From Niabella sp. (lineage in GTDB: Bacteria > Bacteroidota > Bacteroidia > Chitinophagales > Chitinophagaceae), in assembly GCA_017744715.1 (NCBI GenBank), contig JAGIAT010000007.1, positions 1-64,000 on the forward strand: a stretch of DNA of 64,000 bases. The letters are read 5' to 3'. The notes beneath the pieces are model-generated. The model was not told the DNA's origin. It ran no database searches and worked only from the letters and a program-made list of their open reading frames with translations. This document shows positions 17,843 to 26,208 of the stretch, one piece after another (within the stretch, counting starts at the first letter, position 1; each line of letters begins with the position of its first letter). A program made the translations under genes and the position numbers.

Positions 17843-20653
17843 ATGATTGGGTTATTACATTTTCTGATTCAGACGGTCCGTTATCCTTTTTATGGTCGCG
17901 TTCAAAAGAGTTGCTTTTTAACGGTATCAATAGTGCTGTCCGTCGTATATACAGGCAGTCAGGTTGCTGCCCAAACACTGCATCCTGCCGGGCTCAGATG
18001 CGAGTATATGGTAAACCCGATAGGAATCGATATACCCCGGCCCGCACTAAGCTGGGTATTTACTGCCGATGGCAGGAACCGCAGGCAGTCGGCATATGAA
18101 TTGATCGTAAGTACAGACAGTATGCACAGGAACCCAAGCTGGCGTTCGGGCAAGGTATATTCGTCGAAAAGCAATGCCATCGTTTACAGCGGCCGGTCTT
18201 TAAAATCCTTTACCCGGTATTACTGGAAACTGCGGGTTTGGGATCAGGATCATAAACCGGCTGCATGGAGCCAGAATGCCTGGTTTGAGACGGCGGTATT
18301 GCCTGGTACTGCCTGGGACGCTCAATGGATCGGAGCCGGCAGCAAGGCACCGGAGCAGGAAGCGGATTTTTATAAAGATCGTCCGGCTCCTGTATTCCGG
18401 AAAACGTTTCGCGTGCAAAAGCAAATTAAAAATGCCCGGTTGTACATAACCGGTTTAGGATATTACGAAGCCTGCCTGAACGGGCAGAAGATCGGTAAGG
18501 AAATGCTTGCGCCCGGCTGGACAAGTTTTGATAAAACCGTTTTGTATCGCACGTTCGATCTTACATCGCTGTTTAAACCGGGTGCAAATGCGATCGGCGT
18601 TATGCTGGGCAATGGCTGGTACAACCCGCTTCCGTTGCGTATGTGGGGCAGTCGCAACCTCAGGGAGCGCATAACGGTAGGAGAACCCTGCTTTACGGCA
18701 ATGATGCGGATCGAATATACCGACGGCTCCAATGAAAACATCCGCACAGATAAAAGCTGGCAGGTGGTTGCCGGCCCGGTAATAAGGAATAACGTGTATT
18801 TAGGCGAACATTACGATGCAAGAAAAGCAATAGAACAATGGCAGGGCAATGACGGCATTTGGATGGAATCGAAACCGGCGGTTTTGGTCCGCGGACCGCT
18901 TGGCAAACTGGTGGCACAGCTTCAGCCGGGTGTTGAAGTAACCCAGGTTATAAAACCGGTTAAAATCACAGAGCTTAAGCCGGGGATATTCATAGCGGAT
19001 ATGGGCCAAAACTTTGCCGGCGTTTTACGCATAAGGCTAAAGGCTGCGGCCGGCACCAGGGTAGTACTCAGGTATGGTGAAGATGTATATAAAGATGGCA
19101 GCCTGAACGGGATGACGGCCGTTGCAGGACAGGTGAAAAACGGCAATGGCGGGGCCGGAGCGCCATATGTGGCATGGCAGGAAGATAGTTATACCGCCGC
19201 CGGCAAAGGTGAGGAAGTATGGAACCCGCGTTTTACCTTTCACGGTTTCCGTTATGTAGAAATAAAGGGGTGGCCCGGAGTGCCCCGGCCGTCTGATATA
19301 GAAGGGCTGAGAATGAATGCGGCAGTGGAAGAAACGGGGAGCTTCCAGTGTTCCAATGCCGTGTTTAACCGGTTGGACCAAAATATCCGGTGGACGTTCC
19401 TGAGTAATGTATTTAGTGTACAGTCCGATTGTCCGGCAAGGGAAAAATACGGTTATGGAGGCGATATGTTTTGCTCGGCGGATGCATTTAATTTCAATTT
19501 TGATATGGGCAACTTTTACAAAAAAGTGTTGCAGGACCATGAAGACGATCAGCGTCCATTAGGGGGCATTACCGAAACGGCGCCGTATGTAGGCATTGCC
19601 GATGCCAGTCCGGGTGATCAATCCGGACCCCTGGGCTTTCAATTGGGCTTTCCGTATACGATTAAACAGGTATATGATTTTTACGGAGATGACCGCGTTA
19701 TCCGGAAACACTATGCAGCGCTTACCCGCCAGATCCGGTTTTTAACGGATAGCGCCAAACAGCATCTGTATGATGTGGAGCTAAGCGATCATGAGTCGCT
19801 GGATGAAAAGCCGGTAGCATTCACCGCATCCTGCTTTTATTTACACCATGTGCAGCTGATGAGCGAATTTGCCGGTATCCTGGGTAAAACGGAGGATGTG
19901 AAAAAGTACCGGCAGTTAGCCAATTCCATCCGCGAAGCAATCGTTAAAAAGTTCTATAATCCGCAAACGGGTGTCTTTGATAATGGCACTCAGTCTGCAC
20001 AGTTCTTTGGTTTATGGAATAACTTACCGGGTGAGGCAGATCGGGCGAAGGCGCTGGAGGCGATGCAAAACGCGGTAGCAAAGAAAGGGTATCATTTGTC
20101 TACCGGGATCTTTGGTACAAAAATGCTTTTTGATGTGCTGCGCGTGCACAACCGGAACGATCTGGCCTATACCATCGCCGATCAGCGTAGTTTTCCGGGC
20201 TGGGGACATATGATTGAGGGCGGCGCCACCACACTTTGGGAAACCTGGAAGTATTCGGATAATACCTACTCTCAAAATCATCCTATGTTCGGTTCGGTGG
20301 GCGAATGGTTTTACCGCTCTTTATTGGGTATTAACGCTGCTGCGCCGGGTTTTGGAAAGATCCGCATCAAACCCCAGCCGGCCGGTAACCTTACCTATGC
20401 CAGCGGTTCCTACCGTTCTGTGGCGGGCACCATTCAAAGCAGCTGGAGGAAGGAAGGAGGCGGCTATCAGCTGGCCGTTACCATACCACCCAATACCAGC
20501 GCAGAAGTATGGATCCCTGCTGCCGCGGGGGCATCTGTTACGGAATCCGGCAAGGATCTCCGGTTGGTAAAGGAGATCCGGGTGTTGTCGGTTACCCCGG
20601 AATATACCGTTGTTCAGACAGGATCCGGTCATTACCGTTTTGCTTCCCGTTAG
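17843..20653 (+). CDS. GH78 alpha-L-rhamnosidase, secreted
   Basis: This 936-residue enzyme releases terminal alpha-L-rhamnose from glycans or glycosides. The N-terminus has an extended n-region and then a hydrophobic signal (LTVSIVLSVVYTGSQVAAQ). Domain order fits Bac_rhamnosid: Fn3-like N-domain (PAGLRCEYMVNPIGIDIP), jelly-roll domains (ARLYITGLGYYEACLNGQ, IGVMLGNGWYN, DMGQNFAGVLRI), then the (alpha/alpha)6 catalytic barrel. The barrel signature is SDCPAREKYGYGGDMFCSAD (Asp541 near the proposed acid), with WGHMIEGGATTLWETW later. A C-terminal beta domain follows. The enzyme should feed the kinase/aldolase operon at 22403-26163. Length is normal. Confidence 0.93.
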   Translation: MIGLLHFLIQTVRYPFYGRVQKSCFLTVSIVLSVVYTGSQVAAQTLHPAGLRCEYMVNPIGIDIPRPALSWVFTADGRNRRQSAYELIVSTDSMHRNPSWRSGKVYSSKSNAIVYSGRSLKSFTRYYWKLRVWDQDHKPAAWSQNAWFETAVLPGTAWDAQWIGAGSKAPEQEADFYKDRPAPVFRKTFRVQKQIKNARLYITGLGYYEACLNGQKIGKEMLAPGWTSFDKTVLYRTFDLTSLFKPGANAIGVMLGNGWYNPLPLRMWGSRNLRERITVGEPCFTAMMRIEYTDGSNENIRTDKSWQVVAGPVIRNNVYLGEHYDARKAIEQWQGNDGIWMESKPAVLVRGPLGKLVAQLQPGVEVTQVIKPVKITELKPGIFIADMGQNFAGVLRIRLKAAAGTRVVLRYGEDVYKDGSLNGMTAVAGQVKNGNGGAGAPYVAWQEDSYTAAGKGEEVWNPRFTFHGFRYVEIKGWPGVPRPSDIEGLRMNAAVEETGSFQCSNAVFNRLDQNIRWTFLSNVFSVQSDCPAREKYGYGGDMFCSADAFNFNFDMGNFYKKVLQDHEDDQRPLGGITETAPYVGIADASPGDQSGPLGFQLGFPYTIKQVYDFYGDDRVIRKHYAALTRQIRFLTDSAKQHLYDVELSDHESLDEKPVAFTASCFYLHHVQLMSEFAGILGKTEDVKKYRQLANSIREAIVKKFYNPQTGVFDNGTQSAQFFGLWNNLPGEADRAKALEAMQNAVAKKGYHLSTGIFGTKMLFDVLRVHNRNDLAYTIADQRSFPGWGHMIEGGATTLWETWKYSDNTYSQNHPMFGSVGEWFYRSLLGINAAAPGFGKIRIKPQPAGNLTYASGSYRSVAGTIQSSWRKEGGGYQLAVTIPPNTSAEVWIPAAAGASVTESGKDLRLVKEIRVLSVTPEYTVVQTGSGHYRFASR

Positions 20654-20926
20654 GCAGGAGCCAGCAGGTGCCTGCGCGTTATGCCGGAATAACGGTACGG
20701 GCTGCTGTCCGGTATCTGTACATCATGGTACCCGCATAAACCCGGACCCAGGAAGATTTCCTGAAATAAAATTGCCAATGACAGATGCTGTTATTCACTG
20801 AAGAAAAATCGTTCTTTTGTCGGGCAGAACTTTGTTTCAGCTTCTATCCGGTATGTGCATGCGTTATCAAGCCCTGAAACAGGGATAAATCCTGGAATGC
20901 ATTCAGTATGCCATTAAACGTGTGCC

Positions 20927-21958
20927 TTATAAAGAAGGCCTTAACGTAAGTTTGAAGGGCACTTTCTGCCGTTCCGTAGAACCGGAAAGAATGGCCTGTG
21001 CGGTCAGGATGCCCATTTCATAAAAATCAGAAGAAATCGTTGTAATGCCATCCAGGATCACCCGCTTAAACGGTGTTTCATTATAAGAAATGATGCCCAC
21101 CTGTGTTCCGATCTTCAGGGAGGTGGGCTGTATTTTTTCAATAAGGGTAACCAGGTCCTCCTCAATCATATTGATATATACTTCCCCCTGCTTGATGGGT
21201 TCATTTTCGATATTGTTGATGATCCGGTATGAAAAAGCATTGTCCTGGCAAAAATGTGCAAAGCCTTTTTTTATTTCCCTGGGATAGTAGCTGTTGTCCG
21301 GGAAGATCAGTTTGATGGTATGGTATTTTACCAGGTGCTCCAGGGCCGCCGTCAGGGCGTGGTAAATGTCGTTTTCATAATCGATATATACGGCACCATA
21401 AGGTCCCTTTACTTCGGGCAATAATTTGTCTAACAGGATTAATTTTTCCTTGGGGATCATATCGATGATCTCGTAAGCCCGCTCACCGCTATCAATAAAA
21501 TGCGGAATGATCACATAATGGGTATAAGGATCTTTATTCCCGGAAAGCAGGTTTTTGAATAAATGAAAATCGTTATTGTAAATATAAAAATCGATGGCGG
21601 CATTATCGTCAAGCGCGTGTACCAATGCATCATAGACCTGCTTTTTGGGCGTACTCAGCTTATTAAAAAGCAGGAACAGTTTCAATGGTCGGCGGAACTC
21701 GGTATTTTCAATAAAATACCCCCTTCGCGGAACCGCTTTAATAACGCCTAATTGCCGCAGTTGTTTATATCCCCGCTCCACCGTGTCCCGCGCAATATCC
21801 AGTTCAATGCTGAGCTCATTGATCGAGGGCATATTGTCGCCGGCCCGGATCGTGCCTTTTTCAATTTCTCTCAACACCGCATTTACGATCTGCAGGTATT
21901 TTGAGGTACTCGAATAAGGGTCTACCTGGATAAGGTCTAATAATGTTTCTTTTTTCAT
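20927..21958 (-). CDS. GntR-family transcriptional regulator with sugar-binding-like C-domain
   Basis: Counted from the ATG at 21958 the protein has 343 residues; the codon at 21964 is TTG and less likely. The N-terminal winged helix (about 15-85) reads EIEKGTIRAGDNMPSINELS and RDTVERGYKQLRQLGVIKAV, a clear GntR DNA-binding domain. The C-terminal 250 residues resemble a LacI/periplasmic-binding fold (THYVIIPHFIDSG, VGIISYNETPFKRVILDGI, FYEMGILTAQAIL). This combination is used in Bacteroidota for fucose/rhamnose-type sugar regulators. The gene is divergent from the aldolase operon, which it probably controls. A perfect 15-bp palindrome lies 90 bp upstream of its start. Confidence 0.88.
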   Translation of the reverse strand: MKKETLLDLIQVDPYSSTSKYLQIVNAVLREIEKGTIRAGDNMPSINELSIELDIARDTVERGYKQLRQLGVIKAVPRRGYFIENTEFRRPLKLFLLFNKLSTPKKQVYDALVHALDDNAAIDFYIYNNDFHLFKNLLSGNKDPYTHYVIIPHFIDSGERAYEIIDMIPKEKLILLDKLLPEVKGPYGAVYIDYENDIYHALTAALEHLVKYHTIKLIFPDNSYYPREIKKGFAHFCQDNAFSYRIINNIENEPIKQGEVYINMIEEDLVTLIEKIQPTSLKIGTQVGIISYNETPFKRVILDGITTISSDFYEMGILTAQAILSGSTERQKVPFKLTLRPSL

Positions 21959-22047
21959 TGGCAATAAGAAAGGATTAACAGAACCAAAATAGGGCTAAAA
22001 AATGAATATAAGAAAGAAAAAAGAATTCCTTAAAATAAAAAACAGTG

Positions 22048-22062
22048 TAACGTTCAACGTTA
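22048..22062. promoter_or_regulatory. Candidate GntR operator, perfect palindrome
   Basis: TAACGTT-C-AACGTTA is a perfect 7-bp inverted repeat around one base, placed between the divergent GntR regulator and the aldolase operon. It could be the regulator's operator. Caution: the core ACGTTCAACGT also occurs in an intergenic repeat near 37747, so it may belong to that repeat family. Confidence 0.4.
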
Positions 22063-22120
22063 TAGCCGGTTTGATACCTGGTACGGGCGAACAGACCGAT
22101 GTTCCCGGACCTAATGTCTA

Positions 22121-22316
22121 AAATCTGAAAACTGATAACTAAAATCTGATAACTGAAGGCTAAACGCTAAACGCCCGTTCCAGGTTCAATGTTTAAAGCC
22201 CGCCTGACCGGACGGGCAGGTTTCAGGTTGGATCCGTTTGATGCCTGATATACATTACTAACTGAAAACTGATAACTAATAACTGAAAACTGATAGCTGA
22301 TAACTGAACGCTGAAA
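22121..22316. repeat. Degenerate CTGATAACTGAAAACTG repeat tract
   Basis: Two blocks (22121-22172 and 22255-22316) are built of imperfect 7-10 nt units such as AACTGATAACT and AACTGAAAACTG. Between them lie a GGTTCAGGTTGG-like unit ending in GTTTGATGCCTGA and a GC-rich CCTGACCGG/GGGCAGG segment. It looks non-coding and repetitive. The aldolase promoter must lie in or next to it. Confidence 0.7.
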
Positions 22317-22402
22317 CCCGGCTTTCGGGTCAAGGCAGGATAGGAATGCTGACGGGGATGTTTAAGTTTGTTGGTGTTTGGATTTTTTAGAATCATTCTT
22401 TT

Positions 22403-23728
22403 ATGAAAAGCTTGCTGAATACTACAACGATGCACCCTCGTGACCAGATTGCTTTAATCATGTTACGGATCTACGACCGGGTGCTCACCACCACCTCGGG
22501 AGGAAATATTTCCATCATTGATGAGGAGGAAAATATCTGGATCACACCGGCGGGGGTTGATAAAGGATTATTAAAGCCGTCCGATATTGTTTGTGTAAAG
22601 AAAGACGGAACCATTGTTGGCGTACATAAGCCTTCGTCGGAGTACCCGTTTCACCGGGCCATTTATAAAAAGCGCCCGGATATAAAATCAGTGATACACG
22701 CACATCCGCCGGGGATTGTGGCCTTCAGTATTATACGCAAAGTGCCCGATACCCGTGTGCTGCCGCAGGTACACGCCCTTTGCGGATCAATCGGGTACGC
22801 ACCTTACGCCATGCCGGGAACGGAAGCGCTCGGGGAAAATATTGCGGGTGCATTCGGAAACGGCGTTTCCGTGGTTATTATGGAAAATCATGGAACGGTT
22901 ATCGGAGGCACCGATATTTCCGATGCCTATCTGAAATTTGAGTTAATGGAGACGACGGCAAAATCGATTCTTTATGGCAGCCGGATCGGAACCACACACG
23001 CCCTCACCGAACGTTGCATCGAAAAACATTTATTGCGGTTTAAACCCGGTTTGCAGGAAGAAGCACGGGTACAGCCATTTTCGACCACCAGCCGGGAAAA
23101 GCGGACAGCCCTGCATAAAATTATTAACCGGGCGTGCCGGCAGGGACTGATGTTAGGCGCATACGGGTCAATATCTACGCGGTCCGAAGGAAACGACTTT
23201 ATCATTACGCCGGAAGGCCTGTCTAAATGGGACCTGATGCCCGGTGACCTGGTGCAGGTTCGGGATGGAAAAAAGGAAAAGGGGAAAACGCCGGATAAAA
23301 CCGTATTGCTGCATAAGGCGATTTATGAGCGTTACCCGGATATCAATGCCATCATCATAACACAACCCACGTACCTGACCTCCTTTGCAATTACCGGTGT
23401 CCGATTCAATGTACGCACTATACCGGAAACCTGGATCTATCTGCAGGATGTGCAAACGGGTGAGCTGGGATGTTTGTTTGCTGAAGATGGCACACCGCTG
23501 CCGGTGATGCCGGAAGAGGCGCCTGTAATGATTATTAAAAACGAAGGCGTGGTGGTAACCGGTAACAAACTTTTGCAGGCGTTTGATTACCTGGAAGTGG
23601 CCGAATTCAGTGCAAAATCATTAATATTGTCTGCATCGCTGGGAGCGATGATCCCTATTGAAGACCATGAGATTGATGCGTTGGGTAAAGTGATGAGCCG
23701 CTGGAAAAACTATGAATGGAAAATATAG
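22403..23728 (+). CDS. Tandem class II aldolase/adducin protein (deoxy-sugar-phosphate aldolase)
   Basis: This 441-residue cytoplasmic protein contains two class II aldolase domains. Domain 1 (about 10-215) is complete: TTSGGNISI, PSSEYPFHRAIY with the catalytic Glu, zinc ligands in HAHPPG, and MENHGTVIGG with the third His. It should cleave a 1-phospho-ketose such as rhamnulose- or fuculose-1-phosphate to DHAP and lactaldehyde. Domain 2 (about 230-441) keeps the fold (GAYGSISTRSEGNDFIITPEG, HKAIYERYPDINA, IKNEGVVVTGN) but reads IITQPTY where HAHP is expected and KNEG where ENHG is expected. It has therefore lost the zinc ligands and is probably structural or regulatory. An internal ATG at 22430 is an alternative start. 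It heads the operon with the isomerase and kinase. Confidence 0.85.
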   Translation: MKSLLNTTTMHPRDQIALIMLRIYDRVLTTTSGGNISIIDEEENIWITPAGVDKGLLKPSDIVCVKKDGTIVGVHKPSSEYPFHRAIYKKRPDIKSVIHAHPPGIVAFSIIRKVPDTRVLPQVHALCGSIGYAPYAMPGTEALGENIAGAFGNGVSVVIMENHGTVIGGTDISDAYLKFELMETTAKSILYGSRIGTTHALTERCIEKHLLRFKPGLQEEARVQPFSTTSREKRTALHKIINRACRQGLMLGAYGSISTRSEGNDFIITPEGLSKWDLMPGDLVQVRDGKKEKGKTPDKTVLLHKAIYERYPDINAIIITQPTYLTSFAITGVRFNVRTIPETWIYLQDVQTGELGCLFAEDGTPLPVMPEEAPVMIIKNEGVVVTGNKLLQAFDYLEVAEFSAKSLILSASLGAMIPIEDHEIDALGKVMSRWKNYEWKI

Positions 23729-23767
23729 GACGCTGCAATTTGCAATCACCAAATAGAACGAGTTGTT

Positions 23768-24742
23768 ATGAGTTATAAGTATGCCATTATACTGGGAAAC
23801 CTGGGAAATACACGCGATCGGTTTTGCCAGGGGTATAAACAGAACCCCAGTTCAGAAGAGATGTTAAGGCTGGCGCTGGAACGGATGCCGCAGATCGAGG
23901 GCGTTGAATTGGTAGGCAGCTGGGACATCCGGCCAGATAATGTATCGGATATGAAAAAGCGGCTGGATGATGCAGGAGTGGCCTGCGCCAGTATCATACC
24001 GGATACTTTTGGAAACCCGCTTTTTGGAAAAGGAAGCCTGACGAGTATTGATGCCGGCGTGCGCCGGGCCGCGCTGGATTATCTGCGGCAAATGAGTGAA
24101 GTGGCGCTGGCCATGGATTGCGGCATCGTAAATCTTTGGCTGGGCCAGGATGGGTATGATTATCTGCTGGCAACTGACTACGACCAGGAGCGCAGCTGGC
24201 TTACAGAAGCTACCCGGTCGCTTGCAAGCGAGTTTCCGGCACTACGATATGCCCTCGAATACAAGCCGAAGGAACCGCGCAATTTTTCATATCATGCGCG
24301 TATGGCGGATACCATACTGGCCGCAAAAGAAACGGGTTGTACCAATGTGGGTATAACCATCGATACAGGACATAGCTTTTATGCCGGGGAAAATGTGGCA
24401 GAAGCGGTGGTGTTGGCCAAACGGGCCGGCAACCTGCTCTACCATATGCACTTTAATGATAACCATGGAAGCTGGGATGATGATATGATCGTAAGCAGTG
24501 TACATTTTACCACCTATGTGGAACTGTTGTTCTGGCTAAAGAAAACAGGCTACGATGGCTGGATCTCTATGGATCAGTATCCCTATCGGGAAGACGCGGT
24601 AGATGCGATTGCGGAAAGCATCTGGTGGGTGAAGAAATATGAACAGATCGTAGCAGATCATTATAGCGAAATAGACGCGCTCATACAGGAAAATGATGCG
24701 GTGAAAACCTCGCGGTTTTTACGCGGGCTGATATATGGATAA
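23768..24742 (+). CDS. Xylose-isomerase-like TIM-barrel sugar isomerase/epimerase
   Basis: This 324-residue cytoplasmic protein belongs to the sugar-phosphate isomerase/AP-endonuclease 2 superfamily. Metal-site residues are visible at strand ends: ALEYKPKEPR (Glu), GITIDTGHSF (Asp and His), YHMHFNDNHG (His) and WISMDQYP (Asp). Between an aldolase and an FGGY kinase, it most likely interconverts the aldose and ketose form of the sugar (isomerase step). It is shorter than the usual bacterial L-rhamnose isomerase, so the substrate is not certain. It lies 39 bp after the aldolase and 2 bp before the kinase. Confidence 0.8.
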   Translation: MSYKYAIILGNLGNTRDRFCQGYKQNPSSEEMLRLALERMPQIEGVELVGSWDIRPDNVSDMKKRLDDAGVACASIIPDTFGNPLFGKGSLTSIDAGVRRAALDYLRQMSEVALAMDCGIVNLWLGQDGYDYLLATDYDQERSWLTEATRSLASEFPALRYALEYKPKEPRNFSYHARMADTILAAKETGCTNVGITIDTGHSFYAGENVAEAVVLAKRAGNLLYHMHFNDNHGSWDDDMIVSSVHFTTYVELLFWLKKTGYDGWISMDQYPYREDAVDAIAESIWWVKKYEQIVADHYSEIDALIQENDAVKTSRFLRGLIYG

Positions 24743-24744
24743 CG

Positions 24745-26163
24745 ATGCAAACAAGAATACCTGTTATTGCTGTTTTTGATATCGGGAAGACTAATAAAAA
24801 ATTGCTGGTCTTTGATGAACGGTATCAGATCATAAAGGAGGAAATCGTTGTTTTTGATGAAATAACAGACGACGACGGATTCCCCTGCGAAAACCTGGAT
24901 GCGCTTGTGCACTGGATGCTGACACATTTTCAGCAATTAAAAGCATCCCCGGTTTACCGGTTAAGGGCCGTTAACTTTACTACTTACGGAGCGTCGCTGG
25001 TGTATGTAGATGCGGTGGGGAAAAGGGTAGGCGCACTGTATAATTACCTGAAACCTTATCCCGGAGATCTTTTAAAGATCTTTACGGAGCAAACGGGTAA
25101 CGCCGCATTTGTACAGGATACCTGTTCACCGTTAATGGGGCATTTAAATGCCGGGATGCAGTTGTTCTGGTTCAAACACCGTAAACCTCAGTTATATGCA
25201 CAGGTAACAACGGTGCTGCATTTTCCTCAATACCTGAGCTTTTTGCTTACCGGCCGTAAAGTGGCTGAAATAACCCATGTCGGTTGCCATTCTGCAATGT
25301 GGAATTTCCGGAAACAACAATATCATGCCTGGCTGAAAGCAGAAGGCTTGCTGGATAAGTTAGGCGCCCTAACGCCGGGCGATAACGTCGTTCCGGTACA
25401 GAATGAGGTAACCGGTGAATGGATCGCGATTGGTACCGGACTGCATGATAGCTCTGCGGCAATGATCCCTTATCTGCAATGTTTTACCGTGCCATTTATG
25501 ATCCTGTCTACCGGTACCTGGTCCATCAGCCTCAATCCTTTTAACAGCCGGCTGCCAGGTGCTGCGGCATTGGCAAGCGGAGGGCTTAGTTATCTCACCT
25601 TCCAGGGCAAGCCCGTCAGGGTGTCCATGTTGTTTGCCGGCAATGATCATGAACAACAGGTACGGCGCATCGCCCGTCATTTTAATATACCTGCTGATTT
25701 TTATAAGACCGTCGCTGCAGATCCCGTGCTCCTGGACCAATGCTGGAAGGAAGCAGCCGGAGGCGGAGCAGTGCGTAGCTATTCCGGTACTGCCATACCC
25801 TGCCTGTTTGGGCAACGGGCGCTGGATATGTTTAAGACACCCGGTGCTGCGTATCACCAGTTAATGATGGATATGGCGCTGCAGCAGGAAGCTTCCTCCC
25901 GGCAGGTATTAACAGATGGCCCGGTAAGCCGCATCTATGTAGACGGGGGATTCAGCAAAAACGGCCTCTTTATATCTTTACTGGCGCGGATGTTTCCGCA
26001 ACAGGAGGTCTTTGCTGCCGCTATGAACCAGGGTACGGCATTGGGAGCAGCCCTGGTGTTGCACGGGCATTGGAACCGGCAGCCCGTTCCTTCCTCGCTT
26101 ATACAGTTAAAGAAGATCCCGGGTCAGAAAGCGGGAGCAGGATCCGCGGCGGTAATCAGATAA
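24745..26163 (+). CDS. FGGY-family carbohydrate kinase (probable rhamnulokinase-type)
   Basis: This 472-residue cytoplasmic kinase has the N-terminal phosphate-1 motif AVFDIGKTNKKLLVFD. The sugar-binding region includes SPLMGHLNAGMQLFW. The second FGGY lobe carries LSTGTWSISLNPF and the adenosine motif YVDGGFSKNGLFISLLA. It would phosphorylate the ketose before aldolase cleavage. The start ATG lies 2 bp after the isomerase stop, so the three enzymes are co-transcribed. Similarity to rhamnulokinases is suggested by context (GH78 next door, GntR regulator), not by a diagnostic residue. No dedicated permease gene is seen in the cluster. Confidence 0.88.
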   Translation: MQTRIPVIAVFDIGKTNKKLLVFDERYQIIKEEIVVFDEITDDDGFPCENLDALVHWMLTHFQQLKASPVYRLRAVNFTTYGASLVYVDAVGKRVGALYNYLKPYPGDLLKIFTEQTGNAAFVQDTCSPLMGHLNAGMQLFWFKHRKPQLYAQVTTVLHFPQYLSFLLTGRKVAEITHVGCHSAMWNFRKQQYHAWLKAEGLLDKLGALTPGDNVVPVQNEVTGEWIAIGTGLHDSSAAMIPYLQCFTVPFMILSTGTWSISLNPFNSRLPGAAALASGGLSYLTFQGKPVRVSMLFAGNDHEQQVRRIARHFNIPADFYKTVAADPVLLDQCWKEAAGGGAVRSYSGTAIPCLFGQRALDMFKTPGAAYHQLMMDMALQQEASSRQVLTDGPVSRIYVDGGFSKNGLFISLLARMFPQQEVFAAAMNQGTALGAALVLHGHWNRQPVPSSLIQLKKIPGQKAGAGSAAVIR

Positions 26164-26208
26164 CGGAAGCAGTATCGCATAGAGCTCCGGAGTTTTATGA
26201 TAGCGGGC

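Noticed and set aside
22100..22320. CRISPR-like array in the CTGATAACTGA tract
   Set aside because: Units are short and irregular, with no constant repeat/spacer length and no cas genes.
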